Made by a program: the position numbers and the translations under genes
From: an uncultured Carboxylicivirga sp.
Lineage (GTDB): Bacteria > Bacteroidota > Bacteroidia > Bacteroidales > Marinilabiliaceae
Reading direction: 5' to 3'
Assembly: GCA_947491945.1 (NCBI GenBank)
Contig: CANLLN010000005.1
Coordinates: forward strand, 1-64,000
DNA: 64,000 nt
Part shown: positions 20,143-29,377 of the stretch, in pieces
How positions within the stretch are numbered: position 1 is the stretch's first letter
Layout: every line of letters begins with the position of its first letter
The notes under the pieces: model-generated
The model's input: only the letters and a program-made list of their open reading frames with translations
What the model was told of the DNA's origin: nothing
Databases searched by the model: none

Positions 20143-21747
20143 ATGGCTGATTTTAAATACCAAAAACCGTTTCCAATCTTAAAAGATACAACGCCGTATC
20201 GTTTGATTACCAAAGATTATGTTTCAAGCATTGAAGTGGATGGCCGAAAGATCTTAAAGATTGATCCCAAGGGCCTGGAGCTCCTATCAAAAGAGGCTTT
20301 TGCAGACGTTTCGTTTTACCTACGCCCAACGCACCTGCAAAAACTGGCCAATATTCTTCAGGACGAAGAAGCATCGGATAACGATCGCTTTGTGGCACAT
20401 ACCATGTTGATGAATCAGGTGGTAACCGCCGAGGGCGAACTACCCACTTGTCAGGATACCGGAACCGCTATTGTTCTCGGAAAAAAGGGAGAGAACGTAT
20501 TTACAGGTGCCAACGATGCCGAACACCTGTCAAAAGGCGTGTTTGAAACCTATCGCGATCGCAACCTGCGTTACTCACAAGTGGTTCCGTTCTCTATGTT
20601 TGATGAGAAAAATACGGGAACGAACTTACCGGCACAAATCGATATCTATGCCGAACAAGGTAATCAGTATGAATTTCTCTTCATGACCAAGGGAGGCGGA
20701 TCGGGTAATAAAACTTTCCTATATCAGCAGACCAAAGCATTGCTAACCGAGGAAAACCTGACAAAATTTGTGCAGGACAAAATTAAAGATCTTGGTACCT
20801 CTGCCTGCCCACCTTATCACCTGGCATTGGTTATTGGCGGTACCTCTGCCGAAGCAACATTAGCAGCCGTGAAAAAAGCATCGGCCGGATATTTTGACCA
20901 TCTACCTACTGAAGGCAACGAGGGAGGACAGGCTTTCCGTGATTTGGAGTGGGAAGAAAAAGTACAGAAAATTTGCCAGGAAAGCACTGTTGGTGCTCAG
21001 TTTGGCGGTAAATATTTTGTGCATGATGTGCGTGTTATCCGCATGCCTCGTCACGCTGCCTCTTGCCCCGTTGGCCTTGGCGTAAGCTGCAGTGCCGACC
21101 GCAACATCAAGGCAAAAATTACCGAGGAAGGCATTTTTGTTGAAGAATTGGAGAAGAATCCATCTCGTTTTGTTCCGAAAGAGGCACCACATATGGCACC
21201 GGCGGTTAATATCGACCTGGATCAACCTATGGAAGATGTTCTTAAAGAGCTTAGCAAGCACCCCATTAAAACGCGCCTGAACCTTTCGGGCACCCTTATT
21301 GTGGCACGTGATATAGCACACGCACGCATCAAGCAAATGCTAGATGAGGGCAAAGAAATGCCCGAATATTTTAAGAATCATCCGGTATATTACGCCGGTC
21401 CTGCTAAAACACCAAAGGGCATGGCATCAGGTAGCTTCGGTCCCACCACGGCCGGTCGTATGGATCCTTATGTTGATCTATTTCAGAAAAAAGGTGGCTC
21501 CATGATTATGGTAGCCAAAGGAAACCGATCGCAAGATGTTACCGACGCCTGCAAAAACAATGGCGGCTTTTATCTGGGCTCCATCGGTGGACCGGCAGCC
21601 ATATTAGCAAAAAACAGCATTAAATCGGTTGAAGTAGTGGATTTTGAAGAACTGGGCATGGAAGCCGTGCGCAAAATCAAGGTTGAAAACTTCCCCGCAT
21701 TCATCATTGTGGATGATAAGGGCAATGACTTCTTCGCTAAACTATAA
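20143..21747 (+). CDS. fumarate hydratase, class I (iron-sulfur)
   Basis: A 534-residue class I fumarase, which reversibly hydrates fumarate to L-malate and carries an oxygen-sensitive [4Fe-4S] cluster. Likely cluster cysteines are C103 (PTCQDTGT), one near residue 222 (TSACPPYHL) and one near residue 316 (VSCSADRN). The N-terminal alpha domain and the C-terminal beta domain ([16 protein letters not shown], then [11 protein letters not shown] and GPTTAGRMD) are in one chain, as in FumA/FumB. It is cytosolic. It stands alone with a strong terminator. In a Bacteroidota context it can serve either the TCA cycle or the reductive succinate branch. Confidence 0.95.
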   Translation: MADFKYQKPFPILKDTTPYRLITKDYVSSIEVDGRKILKIDPKGLELLSKEAFADVSFYLRPTHLQKLANILQDEEASDNDRFVAHTMLMNQVVTAEGELPTCQDTGTAIVLGKKGENVFTGANDAEHLSKGVFETYRDRNLRYSQVVPFSMFDEKNTGTNLPAQIDIYAEQGNQYEFLFMTKGGGSGNKTFLYQQTKALLTEENLTKFVQDKIKDLGTSACPPYHLALVIGGTSAEATLAAVKKASAGYFDHLPTEGNEGGQAFRDLEWEEKVQKICQESTVGAQFGGKYFVHDVRVIRMPRHAASCPVGLGVSCSADRNIKAKITEEGIFVEELEKNPSRFVPKEAPHMAPAVNIDLDQPMEDVLKELSKHPIKTRLNLSGTLIVARDIAHARIKQMLDEGKEMPEYFKNHPVYYAGPAKTPKGMASGSFGPTTAGRMDPYVDLFQKKGGSMIMVAKGNRSQDVTDACKNNGGFYLGSIGGPAAILAKNSIKSVEVVDFEELGMEAVRKIKVENFPAFIIVDDKGNDFFAKL

Positions 21748-21764
21748 TCAAAGTATCCTACCAT

Positions 21765-21802
21765 AAAAAGGTGCAGCTGAAATCAGCTGCACCTTTTTTT
21801 TT
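21765..21802 (+). terminator. intrinsic terminator after fumarase
   Basis: Perfect stem GGTGCAGCTGA / TCAGCTGCACC with flanking A5/T9 that extends the pairing, loop AA, then a long T-run. It begins 17 bases after the stop. Confidence 0.95.
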
Positions 21803-22146
21803 GCGACATCTCAGAATGCACAACAATTACGATTTGGAAGTCGTATTGAATACTTATTTCTTTAATTAATTTTTTATCCCTCTATATCAATACGTTACAC
21901 CACTTACAAAAACAAAGCTTAACAATTACTTGTTTATTTAACAACAATTAACAAACCTTAGCGTATTGTTTCATATTTCTTTGATGAAAAACATCTAATC
22001 AACTGATAATAAAGATGAATTTTCATCATTTTTATTCTATTAACATCGAAAAATCTGTTAAACATTTAAAGATATTAGGATATTTTTATCACAATCAAGT
22101 CACACTAAACCCCAATTAAATTTCTATTTGAAAGCAAACCCAATTA
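21803..22146. other. intergenic region upstream of PEP carboxykinase
   Basis: A 344-base A/T-rich region that should contain the pckA promoter. CTTTG at about 21980-21984 follows TATTT but does not fit TAnnTTTG. No gene, RNA motif or clear operator was recognised. Confidence 0.4.
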
Positions 22147-23781
22147 ATGAAACACAAAATGGAAGCAGTAAAATCAACAGTTCAGCTAAAGAAGTATGGC
22201 ATTGTGAACGAGCAAAACATCATTTACAATCCGTCCTATGAAGATTTATATTTAGATGAATTGAACAAGGAATTAGAGGGTTATGAAAAAGGCCAACTAA
22301 CCGAGTTAGGCGCAGTAAACGTGATGACCGGTAAATTCACAGGCCGCTCTCCAAAAGATAAGTACATCGTTAAAGATGAAATCACCAAAGATACTATCTG
22401 GTGGACTTCCGAACAGGCCAAAAACGACAATAAACCGATCTCGCCGGCGGTATGGAAAACCATCAAACAAGACGTTTGCCTGCACCTTTCAGACAAAAAG
22501 CTATATGTCATTGATACTTTCTGTGGTGCCAATGCCAACTCCCGACTGAAGGTACGCTTTATTACGGAAGTGGCCTGGCAGGCCCATTTTGTGAAAAATA
22601 TGTTCATCCGCCCCAGTGCTGAGGAATTATCTACTTATGGAGAACCAGACTTTGTGGTACTGAATGCCTCCAAGATGCGAAATAAAAACTGGAAAGAGCA
22701 AGGGCTTAACTCTGATGTTTTCACCATCTTCAATCTTACTGAACGCATGCAGATTATTGGTGGCACCTGGTATGGCGGCGAAATGAAAAAAGGTATTTTT
22801 GCCATGATGAATTACTACCTTCCCTTGCGCGGCATGGCAGCAATGCACTGCTCAGCCAACCGCGGAAAAGACGGTGATGTAGCCATCTTTTTCGGCCTGT
22901 CGGGCACGGGCAAAACCACCCTGTCGACCGACCCCAAGCGCGCCCTCATCGGCGATGACGAACACGGTTGGGACAATGAAGGTATTTTTAATTTTGAAGG
23001 CGGCTGCTATGCCAAAACTATCAACCTGGACAAAGAAAGCGAGCCGGATATTTACCATGCGATACGAAAGCACGCACTGCTGGAAAATGTAACGGTGGAT
23101 CAAAATGGCAAAATCGATTTCGACGACAACTCAGTCACAGAAAACACACGAGTATCCTACCCGATCTATCACATCGACAACATCGTTAAACCGGTTTCTA
23201 AAGCCGGCCATGCAACGAAAGTTATATTCCTAACAGCAGATGCCTTTGGGGTAATGCCGCCTGTTTCGAAGCTATCTCCGGAGCAAATGCAATACCACTT
23301 CCTGTCGGGCTTCACGGCTAAACTGGCAGGTACTGAACTAGGTGTAACCGAACCCCGCCCTACCTTCTCGGCCTGCTTTGGCGAAGCCTTCCTGTCACTG
23401 CACCCCACCCAATACAGCACCGAGCTGGTAAAAAAAATGGAGCAACACGGTGCAAAAGCCTATCTGGTGAACACGGGTTGGAACGGAACCGGTAAACGCA
23501 TCTCCATTCAAGATACGCGCGCCATCATTGATGCCATACTCGACGGCAGCATCGAAAAAGCAGAAACAAGCACTATTCCTATTTTCAATTTGGAAATACC
23601 CAAATATCTGCACGATGTTAATCCCGAAATAATGGATCCGCGTAATACTTACAAGAATCCCGGGGAATGGGATAAAAAGGCAAGGACATTGGCGAAAAAA
23701 TTTATTACCAACTTTAAAAAATACACCGACACCCCTCAAGGGCAAACACTTGAGAAGGCCGGACCCATCATTAAAGAGTGA
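22147..23781 (+). CDS. pckA: phosphoenolpyruvate carboxykinase (ATP)
   Basis: A 544-residue ATP-dependent PEPCK, which interconverts oxaloacetate + ATP with PEP + CO2 + ADP. The kinase-1a loop is [13 protein letters not shown], the metal-binding region is LIGDDEHGW, and [14 protein letters not shown] and [11 protein letters not shown] are family signatures. In fermentative Bacteroidota the enzyme often runs in the CO2-fixing direction to feed fumarate reduction, which fits its neighbour, the fumarase; that pairing is inference. The start could also be the in-frame ATG at 22159 (MEAVKS). Confidence 0.96.
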   Translation: MKHKMEAVKSTVQLKKYGIVNEQNIIYNPSYEDLYLDELNKELEGYEKGQLTELGAVNVMTGKFTGRSPKDKYIVKDEITKDTIWWTSEQAKNDNKPISPAVWKTIKQDVCLHLSDKKLYVIDTFCGANANSRLKVRFITEVAWQAHFVKNMFIRPSAEELSTYGEPDFVVLNASKMRNKNWKEQGLNSDVFTIFNLTERMQIIGGTWYGGEMKKGIFAMMNYYLPLRGMAAMHCSANRGKDGDVAIFFGLSGTGKTTLSTDPKRALIGDDEHGWDNEGIFNFEGGCYAKTINLDKESEPDIYHAIRKHALLENVTVDQNGKIDFDDNSVTENTRVSYPIYHIDNIVKPVSKAGHATKVIFLTADAFGVMPPVSKLSPEQMQYHFLSGFTAKLAGTELGVTEPRPTFSACFGEAFLSLHPTQYSTELVKKMEQHGAKAYLVNTGWNGTGKRISIQDTRAIIDAILDGSIEKAETSTIPIFNLEIPKYLHDVNPEIMDPRNTYKNPGEWDKKARTLAKKFITNFKKYTDTPQGQTLEKAGPIIKE

Positions 23782-23795
23782 AAAAAGCAATTACA

Positions 23796-23826
23796 AAACG
23801 GTGTTATCCAAGGGATAATACCGTTT
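23796..23826 (+). terminator. terminator after pckA
   Basis: Stem AAACGGTGTTATCC / GGATAATACCGTTT with one G-U pair and a three-base loop, followed by a short T-rich stretch. It starts 15 bases after the pckA stop. Confidence 0.7.
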
Positions 23827-23866
23827 GTTTTATACCTCCCAAACACACAAAAACCTCCGTTTTTTT

Positions 23867-23881
23867 TGGCACACTTATTGG
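23867..23881 (+). promoter_or_regulatory. near-consensus sigma-54-like site
   Basis: TGGCAC, five bases, TTGG: this matches the sigma-54 consensus TGGCAC-N5-TTGC except at the last base, which is one of the most important. It would start a transcript with a leader of about 130 bases before the small unknown gene at 24022. Confidence 0.25.
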
Positions 23882-24021
23882 TGCAACATCAATCAACGAT
23901 CATCATCAGCTGCTTAGCATTTCGTTAGACAACTACTAGCACACTACAAGAAAGTTATTAATTGTTAAAAATGAAACCTCAATAAAGAATTTTGGTATAA
24001 TTGTCAAAAATTAATTTAAAA

Positions 24022-24258
24022 ATGTCAGCTATGAATCTTCGTATAACATCAAAAGCCAAGAATAAGCAAATAGCATTTTTAATTGCCTTAGATAATTTTA
24101 TTACCAAGCGCAACAATACAAAAGCATCCATTTTAATAAAACGCCTTCACCAATACATGGAGAAGCAAAATCCGGAATTTAGCTTTCAGATAAAGCAGGT
24201 TTCAGATAGCAGCATTGAGATGTATACCGATAAGAATCTAATTGCTTATTACGCCTAA
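24022..24258 (+). CDS. small basic protein of unknown function
   Basis: I do not recognise this 78-residue protein. The reading frame is open from a TTG at 24001; ATG codons at 24022 and 24031 (MNLRITSKAKNKQIAFLIAL) are the more likely starts. It is lysine-rich, with predicted helix, strand and no signal peptide or membrane segment. It lies between the pckA terminator and its own hairpin at 24316-24341, so it is probably a separate transcript. Coding status is supported only by an intact frame of 78 codons and its isolation between terminators. Confidence 0.4.
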   Translation: MSAMNLRITSKAKNKQIAFLIALDNFITKRNNTKASILIKRLHQYMEKQNPEFSFQIKQVSDSSIEMYTDKNLIAYYA

Positions 24259-24315
24259 AAAATAACTTTAACATGTGATGGACAGGGTACAATAACTTGT
24301 TCGACACAATTACGC

Positions 24316-24341
24316 AATGGCCTTTTCAAACGAAGGCCATT
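24316..24341 (+). terminator. hairpin, probable terminator of the small gene
   Basis: Perfect 9-bp stem AATGGCCTT / AAGGCCATT with an eight-base loop, followed by a T-rich but interrupted stretch. The second arm touches the -33 element of the next gene's promoter. Confidence 0.55.
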
Positions 24342-24369
24342 TGTGTTTTATTACTTTTCACCATCTTTG
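24341..24369 (+). promoter_or_regulatory. promoter of the DEAD-box-like gene
   Basis: TTG (24341-24343), 18 bases, CATCTTTG (24362-24369), one mismatch to TAnnTTTG. It places transcription start about 15 bases before the ATG at 24389 and so excludes an upstream in-frame ATG at 24317. Confidence 0.55.
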
Positions 24370-24388
24370 CAGTCAAAGAATCGTAGTA

Positions 24389-25021
24389 ATGAAACTTAAG
24401 AAAATATTCCCCCCACTGGCATCAGCCCTTGTTGATGCCGGTTTTGAGCATTCACCCAAAACAATTCAATCACTGTGTATCCCGAAAATAAAATCGGGTG
24501 CCGACCTGTTCTGCATTGCCCCCACCGATGCAGGCAAAACAAGCTGTGCCATCATTGGCACTATCCAACAGCTCAAGGAAGCCTTTGAAGAAGCTCCCCG
24601 TGCCATCATTATCACATCGAGCAAAGAGAAAGCCTTCGCACTGGAGGAGCAGTTTAAAGTACTGGGTAAAAACACCAATTTACGTACCTTCGTAGCCTTT
24701 GATCAAGGCATACTACAATATCAAAAAGATGAAATATACGACGGACTGGATGTACTTATCTGTACGCCCAAACGTCTGATGGAATTGGTCAACATCAACG
24801 GAGTGCCCATGACACAGGTGAAGCTGCTAATTGTTGACGATGCCGACTTGGTGATACGCAACACGCACCATGCCATTATTTACCGCATAGCCGATGGACT
24901 CAAAAATGCTCAGGTACTCTTCTTTGCCGATCAATGGCACCAAAGCTTTGATACGGTTGAGGAGCGCATCATGAAAGGGCCACACATCATCAACACCCTG
25001 AATGATATTGAACAGGACTAA
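24389..25021 (+). CDS. single-domain DEAD-box-helicase-like protein
   Basis: A 210-residue protein equal to the first RecA-like domain of a DEAD-box RNA helicase and nothing more. Visible motifs are a Q-motif-like region (SPKTIQSLCIPKIKSG, Q27), Walker A APTDAGKT at 44-51 where family members have AxTGxGKT, LICTPKRL for motif Ib, and VDDAD at 149-153 in place of DEAD. The second helicase domain is missing, and the frame ends normally rather than by a frameshift. It may bind nucleotide or RNA without unwinding. ATG 24389 is chosen from the promoter position. The YchJ-like gene overlaps its 3' end. Confidence 0.65.
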   Translation: MKLKKIFPPLASALVDAGFEHSPKTIQSLCIPKIKSGADLFCIAPTDAGKTSCAIIGTIQQLKEAFEEAPRAIIITSSKEKAFALEEQFKVLGKNTNLRTFVAFDQGILQYQKDEIYDGLDVLICTPKRLMELVNINGVPMTQVKLLIVDDADLVIRNTHHAIIYRIADGLKNAQVLFFADQWHQSFDTVEERIMKGPHIINTLNDIEQD

Positions 25022-25490
25022 GCACGCACCGCCGTACACAAAACAGCTAAAACAATACAAAAAACCATTAAGGCACAACACATTGATACAAGAAAGCCAA
25101 GAAAAATGCCCCTGCGGAATCGGCATTGCCTATTCGGCATGCTGCGCACCTTTTATCGAAGGAGCAGATAATGCCCCCACAGCCGAAAAACTAATGCGGT
25201 CGAGATACACCGCTTTCACCCGGGCCGCAATTGATTACCTAATGAAAAGCCACCATTCCAGTACTCGCCCTGTTCGCGAGAAAAACAGCATACGCCAATG
25301 GACTCAGTCAGTGCAATGGATAGGGCTAACAGTGATTAATTCAGATGCCGGACAGGCAAATGATAACACCGGCATGGTTGAGTTCAAGGCCGTATATATG
25401 GAAGAGGGGCAGCTAAAGGCCATTCATGAGCAGTCCTTATTTCGTAAAGAAAAAGGAATGTGGTACTATGTATCGGGCCAACATTATTAA
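25002..25490 (+). CDS. YchJ-like protein with SEC-C zinc motif
   Basis: A 162-residue protein of the YchJ (UPF0225) type. The SEC-C-like zinc motif CPCGIGIAYSACC begins near residue 36 and is followed by the family segment AEKLMRSRYTAFTRAAIDYLM and a C-terminal NTF2-like half ending YVSGQHY. Family function is unknown. Homologues normally begin just before the cysteine motif, so an in-frame TTG near 25089 may be the true start; the ATG at 25002 overlaps the preceding gene by 20 bases, which would couple translation. Confidence 0.78.
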   Translation: MILNRTKHAPPYTKQLKQYKKPLRHNTLIQESQEKCPCGIGIAYSACCAPFIEGADNAPTAEKLMRSRYTAFTRAAIDYLMKSHHSSTRPVREKNSIRQWTQSVQWIGLTVINSDAGQANDNTGMVEFKAVYMEEGQLKAIHEQSLFRKEKGMWYYVSGQHY

Positions 25491-25648
25491 GCCTCGCCTT
25501 TTTAAATTACTTTTGTAAGCCTAATGCAGACACGCCAAAAATAATCTAGGTGCCAAGCTGTAAATATCAAAATGAATTTAAAGCCAGTTAAAAAAACTTT
25601 GCCAACAAGCACAAAAATCTTATTTATTAGATTCTAAAATTCAGAACC

Positions 25649-25924
25649 ATGTCGATAGAAAAGAAATATGAAAAGTTGAAAGCCCTGCTGACTGAGAACA
25701 AAAAATGGCCCCTGCTATATATGTTTAAGTTTATTGCCCCCAATCAGGACGGCAAGGTGCAAGATGTTGTTGACCTATTGCCCAAGCATGGCACAGTAAC
25801 TTATAAGCACACGAAAAACTTAAAATATGTATCGGTAACCTGCAAAGCAAGCATGAAAAGCGCCGATGCCATTATTGAGGTCACCAGCAAAATTTCGGAA
25901 ATCAAGGGAGTTATCAGCCTCTAA
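25649..25924 (+). CDS. DUF493 / YbeD family protein
   Basis: A 91-residue protein of the YbeD family with an ACT-like alpha/beta fold. It contains the segments WPLLYMFKFIAPNQDGKV and YVSVTCKASMKSADAIIEV. E. coli YbeD lies near lipoate genes, but its role is unsettled. It is a small cytosolic protein, apparently a single gene, 159 bases after the YchJ-like gene. Confidence 0.78.
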   Translation: MSIEKKYEKLKALLTENKKWPLLYMFKFIAPNQDGKVQDVVDLLPKHGTVTYKHTKNLKYVSVTCKASMKSADAIIEVTSKISEIKGVISL

Positions 25925-26085
25925 AGACCTGACACCTAACCCCTCCCTACTTTATATCGAAGATACAACCCTAATTCTTCATTTCAATTTATGCGTCCTC
26001 TATTTTTCTGAGGTTTATTTTTCTGGACATTGCCTTTTAGCAGATAATGGGGTATTTTTATACTTTATCACTGAATATCACCATT

Positions 26086-26850
26086 ATGAAGTTAAATGCT
26101 TTTGTGCTTTTGGGATTAATGATTGCTACATTAAGCCTGGGACAAGACACACAAAAAATTGGGATCACCGAGCACCTGGACGAGTCGCTTCAGAATAATA
26201 TTGAGGTAATCAACACTCTAGGAGACACCATTAATCTCCTTTCCGTAATCAAACACAAACCCACGGTTCTTAACTTCGTTTACTACCGGTGTCCGGGTAT
26301 TTGCACTCCCTTGATGGATGGCCTTGCAGAAGTAATTAACTTGTCTGATATGCAATTGGGACAGGATTACCAAGTCGTTACCATTAGTTTTGACTACAAG
26401 GAAACACCGGAACTCGCCCTGAAAAAAAGAAATAACTACTCAATGCTGGTAAAAAAAGAGGGCATGGAGAAAGGATGGCTTTTTTTTACAGCCGACAGCG
26501 CAAATATCAGACGACTGACCACAGCGACCGGATTTACCTATAAAAAAACCGGCAACGATTATATTCACACAGCAGGCTTAATTCTCATTAGCCCCGAAGG
26601 CAAAATTACGCGTTACTTAAACGGCACCTATTTTCTGCCTTTTGAATTTAAACTGGCCGTTATAGAAGCGTCGAAAGGCATTCCCGGTCCCACCGTTAAT
26701 CGTATTCTGCAATTTTGTTACAGTTACGATCCTGTCGGTCAATCCTACGTTCTTAACATAACCAAAATGGCCGGCTTACTCATAATCATCATTGCCGGAC
26801 TCGTCTTATTGGTGTTAACCCTCAAGCCTAAAAGAAGTATCAAATCCTAA
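26086..26850 (+). CDS. SCO1/SenC family copper chaperone of the oxidase
   Basis: A 254-residue protein that would deliver copper to the CuA site of cytochrome oxidase subunit II or keep its cysteines reduced. It has an N-terminal signal or anchor sequence (MKLNAFVLLGLMIATLSLG), the copper motif YYRCPGIC (C69, C73) and the distal histidine in YIHTAG near residue 163, all three copper ligands. A C-terminal membrane helix (GLLIIIIAGLVLLVL) is an addition relative to standard SCO. ATG 26086 is chosen over 26047 because it starts directly at the signal sequence. It is the first gene of the oxidase operon, 11 bases before subunit I. Confidence 0.9.
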   Translation: MKLNAFVLLGLMIATLSLGQDTQKIGITEHLDESLQNNIEVINTLGDTINLLSVIKHKPTVLNFVYYRCPGICTPLMDGLAEVINLSDMQLGQDYQVVTISFDYKETPELALKKRNNYSMLVKKEGMEKGWLFFTADSANIRRLTTATGFTYKKTGNDYIHTAGLILISPEGKITRYLNGTYFLPFEFKLAVIEASKGIPGPTVNRILQFCYSYDPVGQSYVLNITKMAGLLIIIIAGLVLLVLTLKPKRSIKS

Positions 26851-26861
26851 ATCCCCATCCG

Positions 26862-28475
26862 ATGACCAAGCATGAAACAGTCAGTTTCAGAGAAGCACAA
26901 AGCCGCTATAAAGGCATTTTCGCCTGGATTTTCTCTACCGACCATAAACGAATTGGCCTACTCTATCTCTACTCCATTATTATCTTCTTTTTCACAGGTG
27001 TAATATTGGGAGCAGCTATGAAACTTGAATTATTAGCTCCCGGAAAAACAGTGATGGACGCAGCCACCTACAACGCCATCTTTACCTTACATGGTGTTAT
27101 CATGATTTTTCTGGTGGTGATACCTGGCCTGCCGGCTATATTTGGCAATTTCATGCTTCCCATTATGATTGGAGCCAAGGATGTTGCTTTTCCAAGGTTA
27201 AACCTCTTGTCCTGGTGGATTTACGTCATAGGCGCCATCATAGCGCTGTCCTCATTATTTATGAGTGGTGGCCCTCCCGACACCGGCTGGACTTTTTATG
27301 CACCCTACGCATTTAAGACAAACACCAACATGCTACCGGCTGTTATAGGAGCCTTCATTCTGGGCTTCTCATCCATCCTCACAGGCATTAACTTTATTGT
27401 AACCATACATCGCATGCGGGCACCCGGCATGACATGGTTCAAAATGCCTCTTTTCCCCTGGACACTATATGGCACAGGCTGGATACAAATACTGGCCACC
27501 CCCATTGTTGGCATCACCCTACTTATGATTGTTGGCGAGCGAATCTTCAGTATCGGCTTTTTCGATCCGGCATTGGGAGGGGATCCTATTCTCTATCAGC
27601 ATCTATTCTGGATATATTCCCATCCGGCCGTTTATATTATGATACTACCAGCCATGGGTGCCATCTCTGAAATAATTCCTACTTTTGCTAACAAATCCAT
27701 ATTCGGGTATAAAGTAATTGTAATATCTACCTTGGCCATCGCCTTTGTGGGGTATTTTGTTTGGGGACATCACATGTTTACCTCAGGCATGAGCGGAACT
27801 GCTTTGTATACTTTTTCGCTCCTTACCTTTATTGTTGCCATACCCAGTGCGATCAAAGTTTTTAACTGGGTGGGTACCTTACATAAGGCCTCTATTCAAC
27901 TGGAAACACCCTTTTTCTGGGCGGCCTCATTTCTATTCGTATTTATGATCGGAGGCTTATCTGGGTTGGCACTAGGTGCATTAGCTACTAATGTACACCT
28001 GCACGACACTGCTTTTGTGGTGGCTCATTTTCATTTTATAGTGTTTGGCGGGGTCGGTTTTGCTTTTATGGGTGCCATCCATTATTGGTTTCCAAAAATA
28101 TGGGGCCGAATGTACAACAGTAAGCTAGCCACCAGCGGATGGATCATCTTCTTCATTGGTTTTTGCACATTATACCTACCCATGTTTTTTCTGGGGGTAA
28201 GCGGAATGCCCCGCCGTTACTATGATTATGTGGAGCGTTTTCACGGCCCCAACATCGTTTCAACCATTGGCTCATGGGTATTAATACTGGGCCTGGTTAT
28301 TATTGTATATAACCTAATCAGATCTGCCTACAAAGGAGAAAAGGCAAGTAAAAATCCCTGGGGCGGACGAACACTGGAGTGGAGTGTTGACTCGCCACCA
28401 ACACTCGAAAATTTCGAAGAAATACCTGTAGTAACCCGAGGTCCTTATGATTATCGAAAAAAAACCGAGGCATGA
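26862..28475 (+). CDS. ctaD: caa3-type cytochrome c oxidase subunit I (A2 type)
   Basis: A 537-residue integral membrane protein with 12 or more helices, the catalytic subunit reducing O2 to water. Heme and CuB ligands are visible in FTLHGVIMIF, YSHPAVYI (with the histidine-tyrosine cross-link pair), WGHHMFTSG and VVAHFHFIVFGG. The residues before the HPxVY motif are Y-S rather than G-H-P-E; loss of that glutamate with YSHP in its place marks the A2 subgroup, as in Thermus caa3. Subunit II with a fused cytochrome c, encoded two genes downstream, agrees. The stop overlaps the start of subunit III by four bases. Confidence 0.95.
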   Translation: MTKHETVSFREAQSRYKGIFAWIFSTDHKRIGLLYLYSIIIFFFTGVILGAAMKLELLAPGKTVMDAATYNAIFTLHGVIMIFLVVIPGLPAIFGNFMLPIMIGAKDVAFPRLNLLSWWIYVIGAIIALSSLFMSGGPPDTGWTFYAPYAFKTNTNMLPAVIGAFILGFSSILTGINFIVTIHRMRAPGMTWFKMPLFPWTLYGTGWIQILATPIVGITLLMIVGERIFSIGFFDPALGGDPILYQHLFWIYSHPAVYIMILPAMGAISEIIPTFANKSIFGYKVIVISTLAIAFVGYFVWGHHMFTSGMSGTALYTFSLLTFIVAIPSAIKVFNWVGTLHKASIQLETPFFWAASFLFVFMIGGLSGLALGALATNVHLHDTAFVVAHFHFIVFGGVGFAFMGAIHYWFPKIWGRMYNSKLATSGWIIFFIGFCTLYLPMFFLGVSGMPRRYYDYVERFHGPNIVSTIGSWVLILGLVIIVYNLIRSAYKGEKASKNPWGGRTLEWSVDSPPTLENFEEIPVVTRGPYDYRKKTEA

Positions 28476-29077
28476 TGAGCATTCAATTACACCGAGATGA
28501 TGATGCCTCCAAATTGGGCATGTGGCTATTTATTTTCACAGAACTACTCCTGTTTGCAGGTATGTTCATCGTATATGGCGTGTATCGCTACCTTAACCCA
28601 GTGGCATTTCATTTGGCAGCCAGTGAACTAAGCATTACAGCAGGCACCATCAATACCATTATACTGCTTATTAGCAGTGCCACCATAGCCATGGCAAGCA
28701 GTGCACTCCGACTCAAAAACAAACAATTGACCATCATCCTATTATTGTCCACACTGTTTATGGCTTTTATGTTTATGACCAATAAATATTTTGAATGGAA
28801 AGGAAAATTTGGCCATGGCATATTCCCGGGCAGTGATGATCTGCTTCGATTGGGACATGGTGATACCCTATTTTATGGCCTTTATTTTTTTATGACTGGT
28901 TTACATGCCCTACACATTGTGGTTGGTTTTATTTTGATATCCGTTGTGTGCTACCGGGTGAATAACAACACCCTAACAAACAATAATCCTGTATTACTCG
29001 ATAACACAGGATTATACTGGCACCTGGTTGATTTAATCTGGATATTTCTATTTCCTCTTTTTTACCTCATCCCCTAA
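28472..29077 (+). CDS. ctaE: cytochrome c oxidase subunit III
   Basis: A 201-residue membrane protein with five predicted helices, the short form of COX III seen in bacterial caa3 oxidases. Family features are LGMWLFIFTELLLFAGMF at the start, FFMTGLHALHIVVG, and YWHLVDLIWIFLFPLFY at the end. It stabilises subunit I and the proton path. The ATG overlaps the subunit I stop (ATGA), indicating translational coupling. Confidence 0.93.
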   Translation: MMSIQLHRDDDASKLGMWLFIFTELLLFAGMFIVYGVYRYLNPVAFHLAASELSITAGTINTIILLISSATIAMASSALRLKNKQLTIILLLSTLFMAFMFMTNKYFEWKGKFGHGIFPGSDDLLRLGHGDTLFYGLYFFMTGLHALHIVVGFILISVVCYRVNNNTLTNNNPVLLDNTGLYWHLVDLIWIFLFPLFYLIP

Positions 29078-29087
29078 TTATACAACC

Positions 29088-29375
29088 ATGGACAAACAAG
29101 ATAATAATCATATTATACCCTATAAATTATACCTGACCGTATTAGCTGGCCTTATCACAATGACCATCGTATCGGTTGGGGTAACAAAAATAGATCTGGG
29201 CAATCTCTCAGTATTTGTCGCCATACTGTTGGCTTCGTCAAAATCCGCGTTAGTATTGGTATTCTTCATGCATCTGAAATTCGATAATACCCTTTTAAAA
29301 ATCCTTGTCACATCAGTTTTTATACTGGTCGCCCTAGTGCTTTTTATCACATTTCTCGACTATAACTACCGCTAG
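29088..29375 (+). CDS. cytochrome c oxidase subunit IV, caa3 type
   Basis: A 95-residue protein with three predicted membrane helices, matching the small prokaryotic COX IV family (for example the segment SSKSALVLVFFMHLKFD). It is structural within the oxidase. It sits between subunits III and II with spacings of 10 and 2 bases. Confidence 0.88.
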   Translation: MDKQDNNHIIPYKLYLTVLAGLITMTIVSVGVTKIDLGNLSVFVAILLASSKSALVLVFFMHLKFDNTLLKILVTSVFILVALVLFITFLDYNYR

Positions 29376-29377
29376 CT

